A stretch of DNA of 50,677 bases from an uncultured Peptococcaceae bacterium. GTDB taxonomy: Bacteria; Bacillota; Peptococcia; Peptococcales; Peptococcaceae. The notes beneath the pieces are model-generated. The model did not search any database. It was given only the letters and a program-made list of their open reading frames with translations, and was not told where the DNA came from. This document shows positions 7,865-16,410 of this stretch, piece by piece. The stretch spans positions 1-50,677 of the forward strand of contig CABUKW010000005.1 in assembly GCA_902492275.1 (NCBI GenBank). Reading direction: 5' to 3'. Each line of letters starts with the position of its first letter. Position 1 is the first letter of the stretch. A program made the translations under genes and the position numbers.

Positions 7865-8635
7865 ATGATGAATTTATTTGACACCCACGCCCACATTTTG
7901 GATGAAAAATTTGACGAGGACCGCCAGCAGGTTATTCAAAATATCTATGACAACATGGCGCTGGTGGTCAACATCGGTTGCAATTTGGAGGATTGTCTCC
8001 GCACAGTGGCATTGGCCGAACAGTACGACAAGCTTTACGCCGCTGTAGGGCTGCATCCAGAGGATGTGTCCACCTACACGCCGGAAGGCTGGGCCACGAT
8101 CTGCCAGCTGGCAGAACATCCAAAAGTGGTAGGCATCGGCGAAACCGGACTGGACTACTACTGGGACGTTTCCACTAAAGACGCCCAGAAAGTATTATTC
8201 CAGCAGCACATTGACCTGGCCTGCCAGCTGCACAAGCCTCTGGTCATTCACGACCGGGAAGCCCACGGCGACACCCTGGATATTCTAAAGCACAGCAACG
8301 CCCGGCAGGTAGGCGGCATTCTGCACGCCTTCTCCGGCAGCGTAGAAATGGCAATGGAAGTGATAAAGCTCAATTTCTACATTGGGTTAGGCGGGCCAGT
8401 CACCTTTAAAAATGCCCGCAAAACAGTGGAAGTGGCCGCAGCCATTCCGCTGGACCGGCTGGTGATTGAAACCGACTGCCCCTACATGGCGCCAGTACCC
8501 TTCCGCGGCAAACGAAACGAGCCCATGCTGGTGCAGTACACCGCCGCCAAGATTGCCGAAATCCGCGGCATCTCTCTGGAAGAACTGGTAGAAGCCACTT
8601 ATCAAAACGGCAAACGGGTTTACGGAATAAAATAA
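7865..8635 (+). CDS. tatD: TatD-family metal-dependent deoxyribonuclease
   Basis: A 256-residue TatD hydrolase (Mg2+-dependent 3'-5' exonuclease family, TIM barrel, cytoplasmic). Visible ligands and motifs: DTHAHI at the start (HxH), GETGLDYY, HDREAH, HAFSGS and IETDCPYMAP. Two adjacent ATGs (7865 and 7868) follow GAGGAACG; either may be used. It is 11 bp after metG and is probably cotranscribed with it, a common metG-tatD order in Firmicutes. The last 225 bp before the stop region (8404-8628) recur at 14980-15204, so this gene end may have been replaced or duplicated. Confidence 0.95.
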   Translation: MMNLFDTHAHILDEKFDEDRQQVIQNIYDNMALVVNIGCNLEDCLRTVALAEQYDKLYAAVGLHPEDVSTYTPEGWATICQLAEHPKVVGIGETGLDYYWDVSTKDAQKVLFQQHIDLACQLHKPLVIHDREAHGDTLDILKHSNARQVGGILHAFSGSVEMAMEVIKLNFYIGLGGPVTFKNARKTVEVAAAIPLDRLVIETDCPYMAPVPFRGKRNEPMLVQYTAAKIAEIRGISLEELVEATYQNGKRVYGIK

Positions 8636-8648
8636 AAGAATATAAATT

Positions 8649-8697
8649 AGAAAGCACAATTGCTGCAGAAATGTACTCTGCCGTAATCGTGCTTTCT
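8649..8697 (+). terminator. Hairpin after tatD
   Basis: AGAAAGCAC (8649-8657) pairs with GTGCTTTCT (8689-8697), and an inner GCAGA/TCTGC hairpin (8665-8669/8677-8681) extends it. There is no clear T tract, so termination is uncertain. Confidence 0.4.
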
Positions 8698-8782
8698 CTA
8701 AATTCGACAAGTTTTCTATGAAACGCTCTCACAAATATTAATAACCAATATAGGCATAGATAAATAACTCATAATAATTACA

Positions 8783-9085
8783 TCATTTTCTTAACAAGCT
8801 TTCTCCATAATTTTTTTCTAGTTCATAATAGAATTCTCCTAAAATTTCGCATATTTTAGCAATATTTAACTGTTCGCACCTATCGTCTTCCTCCATATTC
8901 ATAAAATATTGAAATACACCTTTATCTATATATGCTTTGGCTGAAATGAAAATCTCTTTACTTGTTCCAGTTTCTATTTGACCGCAACATTCACAAAAAG
9001 GAACTCTTTCTTTATATGTACCCAACACTAAAATTTTCTCAACTAATTTTGCACCGCACATTTTACAAACAAAGTCTTCAACCAT
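8783..9085 (-). CDS. CxxC/CxxC zinc-ribbon protein B of unknown function
   Basis: A 100-residue protein starting at the ATG ending at 9085 (GGAGGG 5-6 nt upstream). It begins VCKMCGAKL and has CECC about 25 residues later, a likely zinc ribbon, followed by a helical C-terminal half with KEIF and NIAKICEIL. It is clearly paralogous to the protein at 9904-10269: the Cys pairs, the KEI(F/Y) motif, a (Q/D)YF motif and NIAK(I/V)CEI match in order. The two flank an ABC ATPase gene. I do not recognise the family. Confidence 0.75.
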   Translation of the reverse strand: MVEDFVCKMCGAKLVEKILVLGTYKERVPFCECCGQIETGTSKEIFISAKAYIDKGVFQYFMNMEEDDRCEQLNIAKICEILGEFYYELEKNYGESLLRK

Positions 9086-9107
9086 TTTTCCCTCCACATT
9101 ATCCTCT

Positions 9108-9902
9108 TCACTGGAATAAAATATCATTCCAGTCAAACTGCAACAGCAACTTTTCTGCACAACACATTTTTTTTACTTTCTGTTTAAAAAAATCTTCTAA
9201 ATTTTTTTTCTCGAACATCGTCTCAAAATTTCCTTGAGAATGAATCTTACCGTCCCGCATAAATATTGCTTTATTAAATATTGATGTCAGTTCTTCTGTA
9301 TGGTGGGTTACATAAATCGTCCCTATATTTTCATCTATCAGCTCATTAATTTGCTGCAAAAGTAGATCCCTTTTTAATAAATCCAATCCTTCACATGGTT
9401 CATCTAAAATTAAAAGCTTGCTTTTTTTCATTAATGCACGTGCTACTAATACACATTGTTGTTGCCCTCTGGAAAGTTGAGCATAACTGTAACGAAGATA
9501 ATCTTGCAAGTTATATATTGCAAGTAGTGATCTTGCTTTATTTACATCTTTTACTCTAACTACATCACGATTTATAAAAAAATCTTCCGTTATCCCCGAT
9601 AAAATAATATCTAAGACCTGTTCATTTCTGAAAATTTTATTAAAAAAAGAACTGCTAACAAAACTAATATTTCTCCTTAGTTCCCTTCTATTTTCTTGTG
9701 TTACTACAGTATCAAATAGCTTTATGTTTCCAGACACTGGTCCCGTGTACCCTGCTAACATACTAAGTAATGATGTTTTTCCACATCCATTTAATCCTAA
9801 AAACGCCCAGTTCTCACCTTCATTTACGCTCCAGTCAACATTCTGCACAACAACTTTATTACCAAAACGCAATGTTACGTTTTCTACTTCAACTAAAGCC
9901 AT
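9108..9902 (-). CDS. Orphan ABC-type ATPase
   Basis: A 264-residue single ABC ATPase domain starting MALVEVENVTLRF. Walker A is GLNGCGKTS, the signature is LSRGQQQ, Walker B is LLILDEP and the H-loop is VTHH. Overall it looks like the cytosolic YlmA/ModF-like ATPases that lack a permease partner. No transmembrane gene lies next to it except the MFS transporter. The ATG follows the stop of the upstream CxxC gene by 1 nt (TAATATG), so translation is probably coupled, and the second CxxC gene starts 22 bp after it. It may act on a nucleic acid or protein complex rather than in transport. Confidence 0.88.
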   Translation of the reverse strand: MALVEVENVTLRFGNKVVVQNVDWSVNEGENWAFLGLNGCGKTSLLSMLAGYTGPVSGNIKLFDTVVTQENRRELRRNISFVSSSFFNKIFRNEQVLDIILSGITEDFFINRDVVRVKDVNKARSLLAIYNLQDYLRYSYAQLSRGQQQCVLVARALMKKSKLLILDEPCEGLDLLKRDLLLQQINELIDENIGTIYVTHHTEELTSIFNKAIFMRDGKIHSQGNFETMFEKKNLEDFFKQKVKKMCCAEKLLLQFDWNDILFQ

Positions 9903-9903
9903 A

Positions 9904-10269
9904 TTATTCCCCTTCCCGTAACAATATTGCAAAACGTTCCTCCAGACCACTATCTGTAAGAAGTTGCTCATAACGCAGATGCCAAGAAATAATCTCACAA
10001 ACTTTTGCTATATTTTTTTCTACCTTTTCAGCTTCATTGTGAATCTCTGTAAAATAATCAAATCCAGATGCCTCTACAAACTTACGTGCCCAACTATAAA
10101 TTTCCTTCTCCACACCATTTTCACTTTTGCGGCAATGAGGGCAGTATAACTCTAATCCATTCCCTCCATAACGATTATAAACAATAATCGCGGGTTCCAA
10201 CTTTCCACCACAAAATCTACAGACACAACGCTCTGTTCTCTCAACCATCATTCTAGGTATTACCGACAT
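9904..10269 (-). CDS. CxxC/CxxC zinc-ribbon protein A of unknown function
   Basis: A 121-residue protein. AAGGAGGG lies 7 nt before the ATG. It has CVCRFCGGKL near residue 15 and CPHC near residue 43, a likely zinc ribbon, followed by helices with KEIYSWARKFVE, a FDYF motif and NIAKVCEII. It is paralogous to the 100-residue protein encoded at 8783-9085. Its stop is 1 nt before the ABC ATPase start. The order A-ATPase-B suggests one small complex. No known family is recognised. Confidence 0.78.
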   Translation of the reverse strand: MSVIPRMMVERTERCVCRFCGGKLEPAIIVYNRYGGNGLELYCPHCRKSENGVEKEIYSWARKFVEASGFDYFTEIHNEAEKVEKNIAKVCEIISWHLRYEQLLTDSGLEERFAILLREGE

Positions 10270-10294
10270 ATTCTCTCTCCCTCCTTAATTGTCA

Positions 10295-10337
10295 AAATAG
10301 TGCCTTAACTCAAGTCAAAATAATTAAGGCACTATTT
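10295..10337 (-). terminator. Hairpin between the MFS gene and the CxxC-ABC-CxxC genes
   Basis: AAATAGTGCCTTAA (10295-10308) pairs perfectly with TTAAGGCACTATTT (10324-10337), a 14-bp stem with a 15-nt loop. It starts 5 bp after the MFS stop. The T tail on the minus strand is short, so it may only attenuate transcription into the next three genes. Confidence 0.6.
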
Positions 10338-10342
10338 ATCAT

Positions 10343-11704
10343 CTATTCTTCTTCAATAAAATCAATACTCTTCATCGCAGTCGGTTTGCCAAATATTAAA
10401 ATCAAAAGCCCAGCTATTAAGAAAAAAGCACCATTAAATATATTTACACCTAACCATCCAAAGTTTGTAAATATCATAACTGGGAAAAGGGACGATACAA
10501 AAGCCAAAACGATTCTCTGCGTTCCATAAACGTATCCTGTTGCAGAGCCACGTACAGAAGTTGGAAAAGATTCTGGCAGATAAGTCATCAACATCGCAAT
10601 GGTACCCGCTGTAAATAATGTTTTAATAAAGTTCAAAATTCCCCATGTTACAACATCTTTTACAAAACCTATTGCAACGAATAGTGCTGCTGCACAGATG
10701 CAATAAATCGCCATTGGCTTTGTCCGTCCACCTTTATCTGTTACCAAGGCGGAAAGCAATTCTCCAATAGGCTGCCCGAATGCTGCAATAGCACCAACTA
10801 GCAGCACCATCTGCAACGGGAAACCTATTTGTACTAAAAAAGCATTATTATAAGATGACAGCAAATTGTTTCCGCATCCTAAAAACCAAGCGAATGCCAC
10901 GCAAACCAACGTCTGTTTTATCTGCGCTTTGCTAAATATAATTTTCATCTGTGCAAAAAAGCTAATCTTGTGATAATTGGCAACACTGCGCTGGTAGATA
11001 ATTTGGGCTTCACTCAAATCGCATGCAAAGCCTAAACATTTTTCCAGTGTTTTTTCTGCATCATCCAACCTTCCTTTACTAATCAGCCAACGTGGTGATT
11101 CAACTAAAAACAACATTGCAAACGGCACTAACACAAGCATCAAAGCACCAATTCCTAATACAATTCTCCAGCTTTCTGCACCTTGTGTCGCGATTCCAGA
11201 GGCAACAACAGCAATAAATGGAATACTAAATGTCCCTAATCCTAAAACCATAGACTGATATTTTCCACGTTTTTCAGATGGTAACATTTCTGAAATATAC
11301 GTAATAGCTACTGCAACAGCTGCCATTGTACCAAATCCTGTGAAGAAGCGAGATAATTCTAATACCATAAAATGACTGGGTTGCCACAGTGCATTCGCTA
11401 AACTAGCTAAAGAAAATACCATAATATTCAACAGCATTGCTTTTTTACGACCTACTTTGTCTGCTATATATCCACCAAGTGTGCTTCCTAAAAACGCCCC
11501 GATAAAAAATAAAAAATTCAAACTGGCTAATTTTTCATTTGTTATACCATAGTTAGCTTGTAATATAGGGGCCACAATACTAAAAATTGAAACATCCATC
11601 AAATCAAATGCATAAGTTAACCCTGCAATAACCATAAAGAATTTTTGGCGTTTTCCTAATTTATAACCGTCAAAATAACTTGTCGTTTTTACCTTTTCAG
11701 CCAT
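10343..11704 (-). CDS. MFS transporter (sugar-porter / aromatic-acid symporter type)
   Basis: A 453-residue, 12-helix major facilitator. The loop 2-3 motif GGYIADKVGRKKAM is the family signature, and a related motif (DKGGRTKPM) lies in the second half. The central cytoplasmic loop near residues 205-260 is of normal length. The ATG ending at 11704 is preceded by AGAGG; a TTG two codons upstream is an alternative. It lies between the phosphohydrolase-like gene and the CxxC cassette, and may import the hydrolase product or its substrate. Direction and substrate are not evident. Confidence 0.85.
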   Translation of the reverse strand: MAEKVKTTSYFDGYKLGKRQKFFMVIAGLTYAFDLMDVSIFSIVAPILQANYGITNEKLASLNFLFFIGAFLGSTLGGYIADKVGRKKAMLLNIMVFSLASLANALWQPSHFMVLELSRFFTGFGTMAAVAVAITYISEMLPSEKRGKYQSMVLGLGTFSIPFIAVVASGIATQGAESWRIVLGIGALMLVLVPFAMLFLVESPRWLISKGRLDDAEKTLEKCLGFACDLSEAQIIYQRSVANYHKISFFAQMKIIFSKAQIKQTLVCVAFAWFLGCGNNLLSSYNNAFLVQIGFPLQMVLLVGAIAAFGQPIGELLSALVTDKGGRTKPMAIYCICAAALFVAIGFVKDVVTWGILNFIKTLFTAGTIAMLMTYLPESFPTSVRGSATGYVYGTQRIVLAFVSSLFPVMIFTNFGWLGVNIFNGAFFLIAGLLILIFGKPTAMKSIDFIEEE

Positions 11705-11805
11705 ATTCAAATCGCCTCTCTTAAACTCATAAAAATATCTCCCCCAGCGAGGGCTATTCCAATATTTTCATATGACAGCTCCGTTCTTAAATTATATTGC
11801 AAAAA

Positions 11806-13854
11806 TCAAAATACTTTTTCTTCACACCCTTCAAAGGCCTGATAAATTACGCCGCCTTCACAGTTACTAGGAATGCGAACATCACATAAATCACAAATAG
11901 TAGGAACTATATCAACCGCTTTGATTTGACGTTTAATAAATTCGCCTTTTTTCAAGCCAGGCCCACTCATCATACACAGACTAATCAAACTAAAACCATG
12001 ACTTGTTACATAGCTAGGCGCCATTGCATGTTCTTCCCCAAAATCTGAATTTAGCTGGAAAAAAATATCGCCACAGTGCTCTCCACCTACCCCTAACGAT
12101 CTTGCCTCTTCCATTGTCATGGCAAAAGCAACAACACGTTTTCCATGAATTGGATCACGATAAGCATACAAATCAGAAATGATTTGCTGTACTAACCCAT
12201 CATATTCTTCTGGCTCCACAATACCTTCTGGGTCTCTGCCTTTCAAATTAATATAAATGTACGAACTTCTTGATTGTATCGCTTTTGTTTTGCTCCAATC
12301 TATATACCAAATATCATCCATATTAGGCACAGGATGCACCGAAGTATAACCTAACTCACTCATCACTTTACAGCTGATTCCAGACAAATCACTGATACCA
12401 GGATTATGATAGCCCGCTGATCGAGGAACCTGACCATGGTCAGATGTGATAAAAATAGCTGTTTCATTGTCTTCTAAATAAGGTAACATCGCTTCCACAA
12501 ATTCATCACAAATCTCATACATGCGGCAAATTGTTTCATAATTTTCTTTCCATTTTTCATGGGCACCTTCGAATGCTTGATTAATATACCAATGTTCCAC
12601 CAAATCAATGCCATGTAAATGCGTATAAAAAAGGCCCCAATCATCATATTTATCAATCATATATTTAGCGGCTTTAATGTGCCACTGCATGTTTTCTTCA
12701 AAACTCTCCATTAAAATAGTACGGCCTTCATCGCTATATCTATCATATAATGCATGTGGTAACATAGGACCACAATGAGCCATTAATTCTTTTGCAAAAG
12801 ATTGTGGATAAATATATTTTTTTACGTCCAAATTCATCGTGTGCGACATATATACTCGACCACGGCTTCCATCTTCTGCAATGCTTACAACGCGCATCTT
12901 ATAAGCAATTTGTTTTTCTATATCATCTTCCAAAAAGGTCGCATACATCCAATCTGTCCATTCCCCAACTTTCGCACTGCCAAGCGGAGCAGATTTTCTG
13001 TTAGCATAAAAAGTTATTGTATCAAATTTTGTATTGTCCGATTTACTCACGACTGCATAGTGTCGTTCTAACCCTTTATTTACAGGATAAACAAATACTC
13101 TCGCATTTTCTGGTAGTTCTATATGCCAAGCGTTCGGTTCTTTTAATGTCGTAAATACTTTATCAATCGCATCTTCTTTACTCGCCTGTTCTGGTGAATA
13201 ACTCATAATAACAAATGCAGGTGATTCCAACATGGGATCTCCCTCACTAAATAATCCATCTTTTACCATACCTTTAACATCATTTTCAGGTACTGTAAAT
13301 TTTTCTACCTGATCACCATACACTACACAATCAGAAGTATTTTGGTCCACAAAATGTGGAATTGTTTTCAAACTTTCTGTGTTTATATCGAAATCGATTA
13401 ACTTTTGAAAATCGGCAGTACAACGTAAAAACGGCTCCACGCCAGTACCATCCACAAAGATGTTTTTACTATTCGGAACTCGATTTGGCCAAGCCTGACA
13501 ATAATTTAACATCAAACAACGCTTCCCAGATTCTTCAAATGTTTCCCAAATAGTTTCTGCATGCATTCTTCTTGCATCCCAATTCATTTCTAAAATGCCT
13601 AATGATTTTCCTAACGTATGATTTTGAAAACAAGTCACACCATGCGTAATCGGATATGCTCCTGTGCATAGAGTAGCCCAGTTTGTTGGCGTTACAGTTG
13701 GGAATACTCCTACCATTCCTAAATCCTCTTGGGAGACGCCATTTTCCATCACTTTTTTCATTGCAGGCAATCGACCCTCGCCAATCAACTTTTTCACCAT
13801 TAAAGCATCCGCACTGTCTAAACCAACCATAATTGCTTTCTTCGCTTTGTTCAT
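11806..13854 (-). CDS. Alkaline-phosphatase-superfamily hydrolase (type I phosphodiesterase / nucleotide pyrophosphatase fold)
   Basis: A 682-residue protein. Near the N-terminus VGLDSAD supplies the first metal Asp, and FPTVTPTNWATLCTGAYP followed by HGV is the nucleophile segment, with a Thr expected as nucleophile as in NPP enzymes. Further metal ligands are in a DLVEHW region and in ITSDHGQVP (about residue 460). A late HG (TSHGFS, near 635) supplies the last His. No signal peptide or membrane segment is seen, so it is cytoplasmic. AAGGAGGAG precedes the ATG. It heads the operon with the MFS transporter and is divergent from a LysR gene. The substrate could be a phospho- or sulfo-ester; the sequence does not say which. 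Confidence 0.85.
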   Translation of the reverse strand: MNKAKKAIMVGLDSADALMVKKLIGEGRLPAMKKVMENGVSQEDLGMVGVFPTVTPTNWATLCTGAYPITHGVTCFQNHTLGKSLGILEMNWDARRMHAETIWETFEESGKRCLMLNYCQAWPNRVPNSKNIFVDGTGVEPFLRCTADFQKLIDFDINTESLKTIPHFVDQNTSDCVVYGDQVEKFTVPENDVKGMVKDGLFSEGDPMLESPAFVIMSYSPEQASKEDAIDKVFTTLKEPNAWHIELPENARVFVYPVNKGLERHYAVVSKSDNTKFDTITFYANRKSAPLGSAKVGEWTDWMYATFLEDDIEKQIAYKMRVVSIAEDGSRGRVYMSHTMNLDVKKYIYPQSFAKELMAHCGPMLPHALYDRYSDEGRTILMESFEENMQWHIKAAKYMIDKYDDWGLFYTHLHGIDLVEHWYINQAFEGAHEKWKENYETICRMYEICDEFVEAMLPYLEDNETAIFITSDHGQVPRSAGYHNPGISDLSGISCKVMSELGYTSVHPVPNMDDIWYIDWSKTKAIQSRSSYIYINLKGRDPEGIVEPEEYDGLVQQIISDLYAYRDPIHGKRVVAFAMTMEEARSLGVGGEHCGDIFFQLNSDFGEEHAMAPSYVTSHGFSLISLCMMSGPGLKKGEFIKRQIKAVDIVPTICDLCDVRIPSNCEGGVIYQAFEGCEEKVF

Positions 13855-13924
13855 CTTAACTCCTCCTTAATGAAAATTGGTCAAAGCTCCTATCACCAAT
13901 ATATCAATAAAGTTTATATGTTGT

Positions 13925-13984
13925 AAAACAATTGTTTTTATGATTTTCATTCTTCCACAAAATGAATTTGTGATATACTATAAT
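13925..13984. promoter_or_regulatory. Divergent regulatory region of lysR and the hydrolase operon
   Basis: A perfect 14-bp palindrome AAAACAATTGTTTT (13925-13938) lies between the two divergent genes. Plus-strand -10 candidates TATACT (13974-13979) and TATAAT (13979-13984) precede lysR, without a good -35. The palindrome is a candidate operator for the LysR protein. Confidence 0.4.
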
Positions 13985-14008
13985 TGGTTTTCGATTGGAG
14001 GCAGGAAT

Positions 14009-14926
14009 ATGAAAATTAATGATTTGTCTTATTTACAAGAGATTGTCCAATGTAAATCTATTTCGCTAGCGGCCCAAAAACTAAACATCTCACAGCAAAG
14101 GCTTAGTTATGTCGTTCAGTCTTTGGAAGAAGAATTAGGAATTATTATCTTTTCCCGCAGTAAAAAAGGCGTTGATTTAACATCAGAGGGGAGTCAAGTT
14201 TTAAAATATTCCCAACAAATTCTTAATTACTATAACAATATGCAGAACATTAAAGAGCAATCGTTCACACCACCACAGATTGTTTTTGGAATTGATAAAC
14301 GTATCAATCATTTTCTATTCAGTAAAATTCTTACCGTATTAAAGAATTACCCCAATGTAAATTTTGTATTTCAACAAAAAAATTCTGTTTTCGACCTAAT
14401 TGATGCGTTAATCAATCAAAGTATTCATGTTGCGCTTTCCGTTTCTGCTAATAATGGCTCTTTAGATTATTTATACGCCAAAGCATCCGATTCCCTTATT
14501 CAATATCATCCTATTCTTACAAATAAAATTTATGTATTAATTCATAAAGATAATCCCTATTCATCTTCTGAAAACTTTATATGGCCTGATTTGTTATGGC
14601 TCTACCCTGTTGTTTTCTGCGTCCATGATTCCACTTATAAATATCTCTTGCAAATTATAGAAAAACAACGTATTAATATCTTTTTAGAAACTGATAGTAT
14701 TAATTTGCAATTAGAATGCATCAATAATAATTTTGCAATCGGCATTATTGATTATTTTTCTCTTTATAACATGAAACTTGACACTAATTACCCTAATATT
14801 CAATGCATTCCATTAACAACCGATTACTCTACCACACTTTCATTTTATATTGATAAGCGGCATACATTCCTAGAGCTGCATAAATTAGAAAAAGATTTGC
14901 GACGTATGCTGTCTCAAATAAGTTAA
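14009..14926 (+). CDS. LysR-family transcriptional regulator
   Basis: A 305-residue protein from the ATG at 14009 (GGAGG 7 nt upstream; an in-frame earlier start at 13877 lacks a ribosome binding site). The first 60 residues are the LysR winged helix (SLAAQKLNISQQRLSYVVQSL), followed by a substrate-binding domain of normal size. Its codons are very AT-rich, like the rest of the island. It is divergent from the hydrolase/MFS operon, the usual layout for a LysR protein and its target. Confidence 0.9.
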   Translation: MKINDLSYLQEIVQCKSISLAAQKLNISQQRLSYVVQSLEEELGIIIFSRSKKGVDLTSEGSQVLKYSQQILNYYNNMQNIKEQSFTPPQIVFGIDKRINHFLFSKILTVLKNYPNVNFVFQQKNSVFDLIDALINQSIHVALSVSANNGSLDYLYAKASDSLIQYHPILTNKIYVLIHKDNPYSSSENFIWPDLLWLYPVVFCVHDSTYKYLLQIIEKQRINIFLETDSINLQLECINNNFAIGIIDYFSLYNMKLDTNYPNIQCIPLTTDYSTTLSFYIDKRHTFLELHKLEKDLRRMLSQIS

Positions 14927-14979
14927 TCTCCAACTTTTCAAATAAGGAATCCATAAGTTATACAAAAAATATTTATAAT

Positions 14980-15211
14980 CTTTAAAAATGCCCGCAAAAC
15001 AGTGGAAGTGGCCGCAGCCATTCCGCTGGACCGGCTGGTGATTAAAACCGATTGCCCCTACATGGCTCCGGTGCCCTTCCGCAGCAAACGAAACGAGTCC
15101 ATGCTGGTGCTGTACACCGCCGCTAAGATTGCCGAAATCCGCGACATCTTCCTGGAAGAACTGGTAGAAGCCACTTATCAAAACGGCAAACGAGTTTACG
15201 GAATTGCATAA
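14980..15211 (+). pseudogene. Detached 3' end of tatD
   Basis: The first 225 bp (14980-15204) align without gaps to 8404-8628 of tatD with 13 mismatches (94% identity); the frame stays open to a TAA at 15209-15211. Six of the changes alter residues (E to K in the conserved IETDCPYMAP motif, then G/S, P/S, Q/L, G/D and S/F), which fits loss of selection. There is no start codon or ribosome binding site in register with a complete domain. It is followed after 8 bp by a strong terminator, which suggests this was the native end of tatD. Confidence 0.9.
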
Positions 15212-15219
15212 TATGACAA

Positions 15220-15260
15220 AACGGCCGACCTACTATGAGCGTAGGTCGGCCGTTATTTTT
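15220..15260. terminator. Strong terminator after the tatD remnant
   Basis: A perfect 14-bp stem (AACGGCCGACCTAC 15220-15233, GTAGGTCGGCCGTT 15241-15254) with a 7-nt loop is followed by ATTTTT. It separates tatD-derived sequence from the convergent polysaccharide locus and is probably the ancestral metG-tatD terminator. Confidence 0.9.
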
Positions 15261-15312
15261 ATGGTTAATATTATTGTATAAGCTGTTTTTAGATAAGCCA
15301 AAAAAACTATCC

Positions 15313-16410
15313 CTATTCGATACCGTGCTTTCTTGCAAGCTGCATCACATATTGATTAATTTCTTGCTGAAATCGTTTTAGAGAAAACTGTTCTGCATGT
15401 TGTTTTATCTGCTCTGCAGTATAAGATACTCCTTGCTGCTCAAATTTTTGGACAGCATTGCATAAGCTTTGTGCAGTTGCTTCCTTAAAATAAATACCCG
15501 TCTTTCCATCAATAACCGTATCCAGAATGCCACCACGCCCATAAGCGATTACTGGCGTGCCTGCGGCTTGGGCCTCCACCGGCGTAATGCCGAAATCTTC
15601 TTCTCCACAAAAAACAAAAGCTTTGGCTCTGCCATACCAATCGGCGATCTCTTCGTCAGATAAACGCCCTAAAAAGCGAATGTTAGCCTTCGCCTGCTTT
15701 TGCAAATTTTCACATTCGCCACCGTCGCCTATAATCACTAATGGCAGACCAAGCTGGTTAAATGCCTGAACAGCTAATTCCACCCGCTTATAAGTAACCA
15801 GGCGGGATACAATCAAATAAAAATCCTTTTTTGCTCCAATTTGATACAAATGTGTATTGACTGGCGGAAATATCACTGTCGATTCCCGCCGGTAATATTT
15901 AAGAATGCGCTGTTGAATATACTTAGAAATGGCAACAAAAGCATCAACCCTGTCAGCTGCCAGCTTGTCCCACATACGAATGTGGTGCATCTGCCAACCA
16001 ATCAACGCCTTTTTTAATTGGCTAAGATTCCGAATATATTCATAATAAAATTCCCAGGCATAACGCATTGGTGTATAACAATAACAGATATTCAATGCAT
16101 CAGAACGAGTAATCACCCCTTTGGCACAGGATGAGGAAGAAGTAATCACCACATCATATTCTGTCAAATCTAACTGCTCATACGCATAGGGCATCAATGG
16201 TAAAAACATTTGATAATGCTTTTTTGCCATCGGAACCTGCTGTAAAAAAGTAGGCCGGATATCATACTGCCGAAATCGTTCAGGCATACGCTGTGCATCG
16301 TACACCAAACAATAAATAGGTGCCTCTGGATACAGCTCATGCAGTGCCTCTACCACCCGTTCCGAACCGCCATAGATAGTCAGCCATTCATGTACAATTG
16401 CAATTTTCAT
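15313..16410 (-). CDS. GT4-family glycosyltransferase (last gene of the O-antigen locus)
   Basis: A 365-residue GT-B retaining glycosyltransferase. It starts MKIAIVHEWLTIYGGSERVV, with the Gly-rich acceptor-side loop. The C-terminal half has the donor-binding GEEDFGITPVEAQAAGTPV segment (E-x7-E type) of GT4. Its ATG overlaps the stop of the upstream glycosyltransferase (ATGA), so the two are translationally coupled. In the context of GDP-D-rhamnose genes and an ABC exporter, a D-rhamnosyltransferase (compare WbpY/WbpZ of A-band synthesis) is possible. The specificity is an inference. Confidence 0.9.
   Translation of the reverse strand: MKIAIVHEWLTIYGGSERVVEALHELYPEAPIYCLVYDAQRMPERFRQYDIRPTFLQQVPMAKKHYQMFLPLMPYAYEQLDLTEYDVVITSSSSCAKGVITRSDALNICYCYTPMRYAWEFYYEYIRNLSQLKKALIGWQMHHIRMWDKLAADRVDAFVAISKYIQQRILKYYRRESTVIFPPVNTHLYQIGAKKDFYLIVSRLVTYKRVELAVQAFNQLGLPLVIIGDGGECENLQKQAKANIRFLGRLSDEEIADWYGRAKAFVFCGEEDFGITPVEAQAAGTPVIAYGRGGILDTVIDGKTGIYFKEATAQSLCNAVQKFEQQGVSYTAEQIKQHAEQFSLKRFQQEINQYVMQLARKHGIE

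Larger units (their letters stand above)
8636..14979. other. AT-rich inserted island between tatD and its duplicated 3' end
   Basis: The six genes here are clearly poorer in G+C than metG/tatD. The segment is bounded by the intact tatD 3' end on the left and by a 94%-identical, no-indel copy of the same 225 bp on the right. The terminator expected for metG-tatD (15220-15260) lies after the right copy. The arrangement fits insertion of foreign DNA that carried its own tatD 3' end. No integrase or transposase gene is present. Confidence 0.65.

Noticed and set aside
8636..14979. Prophage or integrative element with its own recombinase
   Set aside because: The island has no integrase, transposase, relaxase or terminal inverted repeats; only the duplicated tatD end supports mobility.
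14885..15181. 98-residue minus-strand frame over the tatD remnant
   Set aside because: It is the antisense reading of tatD-derived sequence; the same false frame appears opposite the intact tatD.
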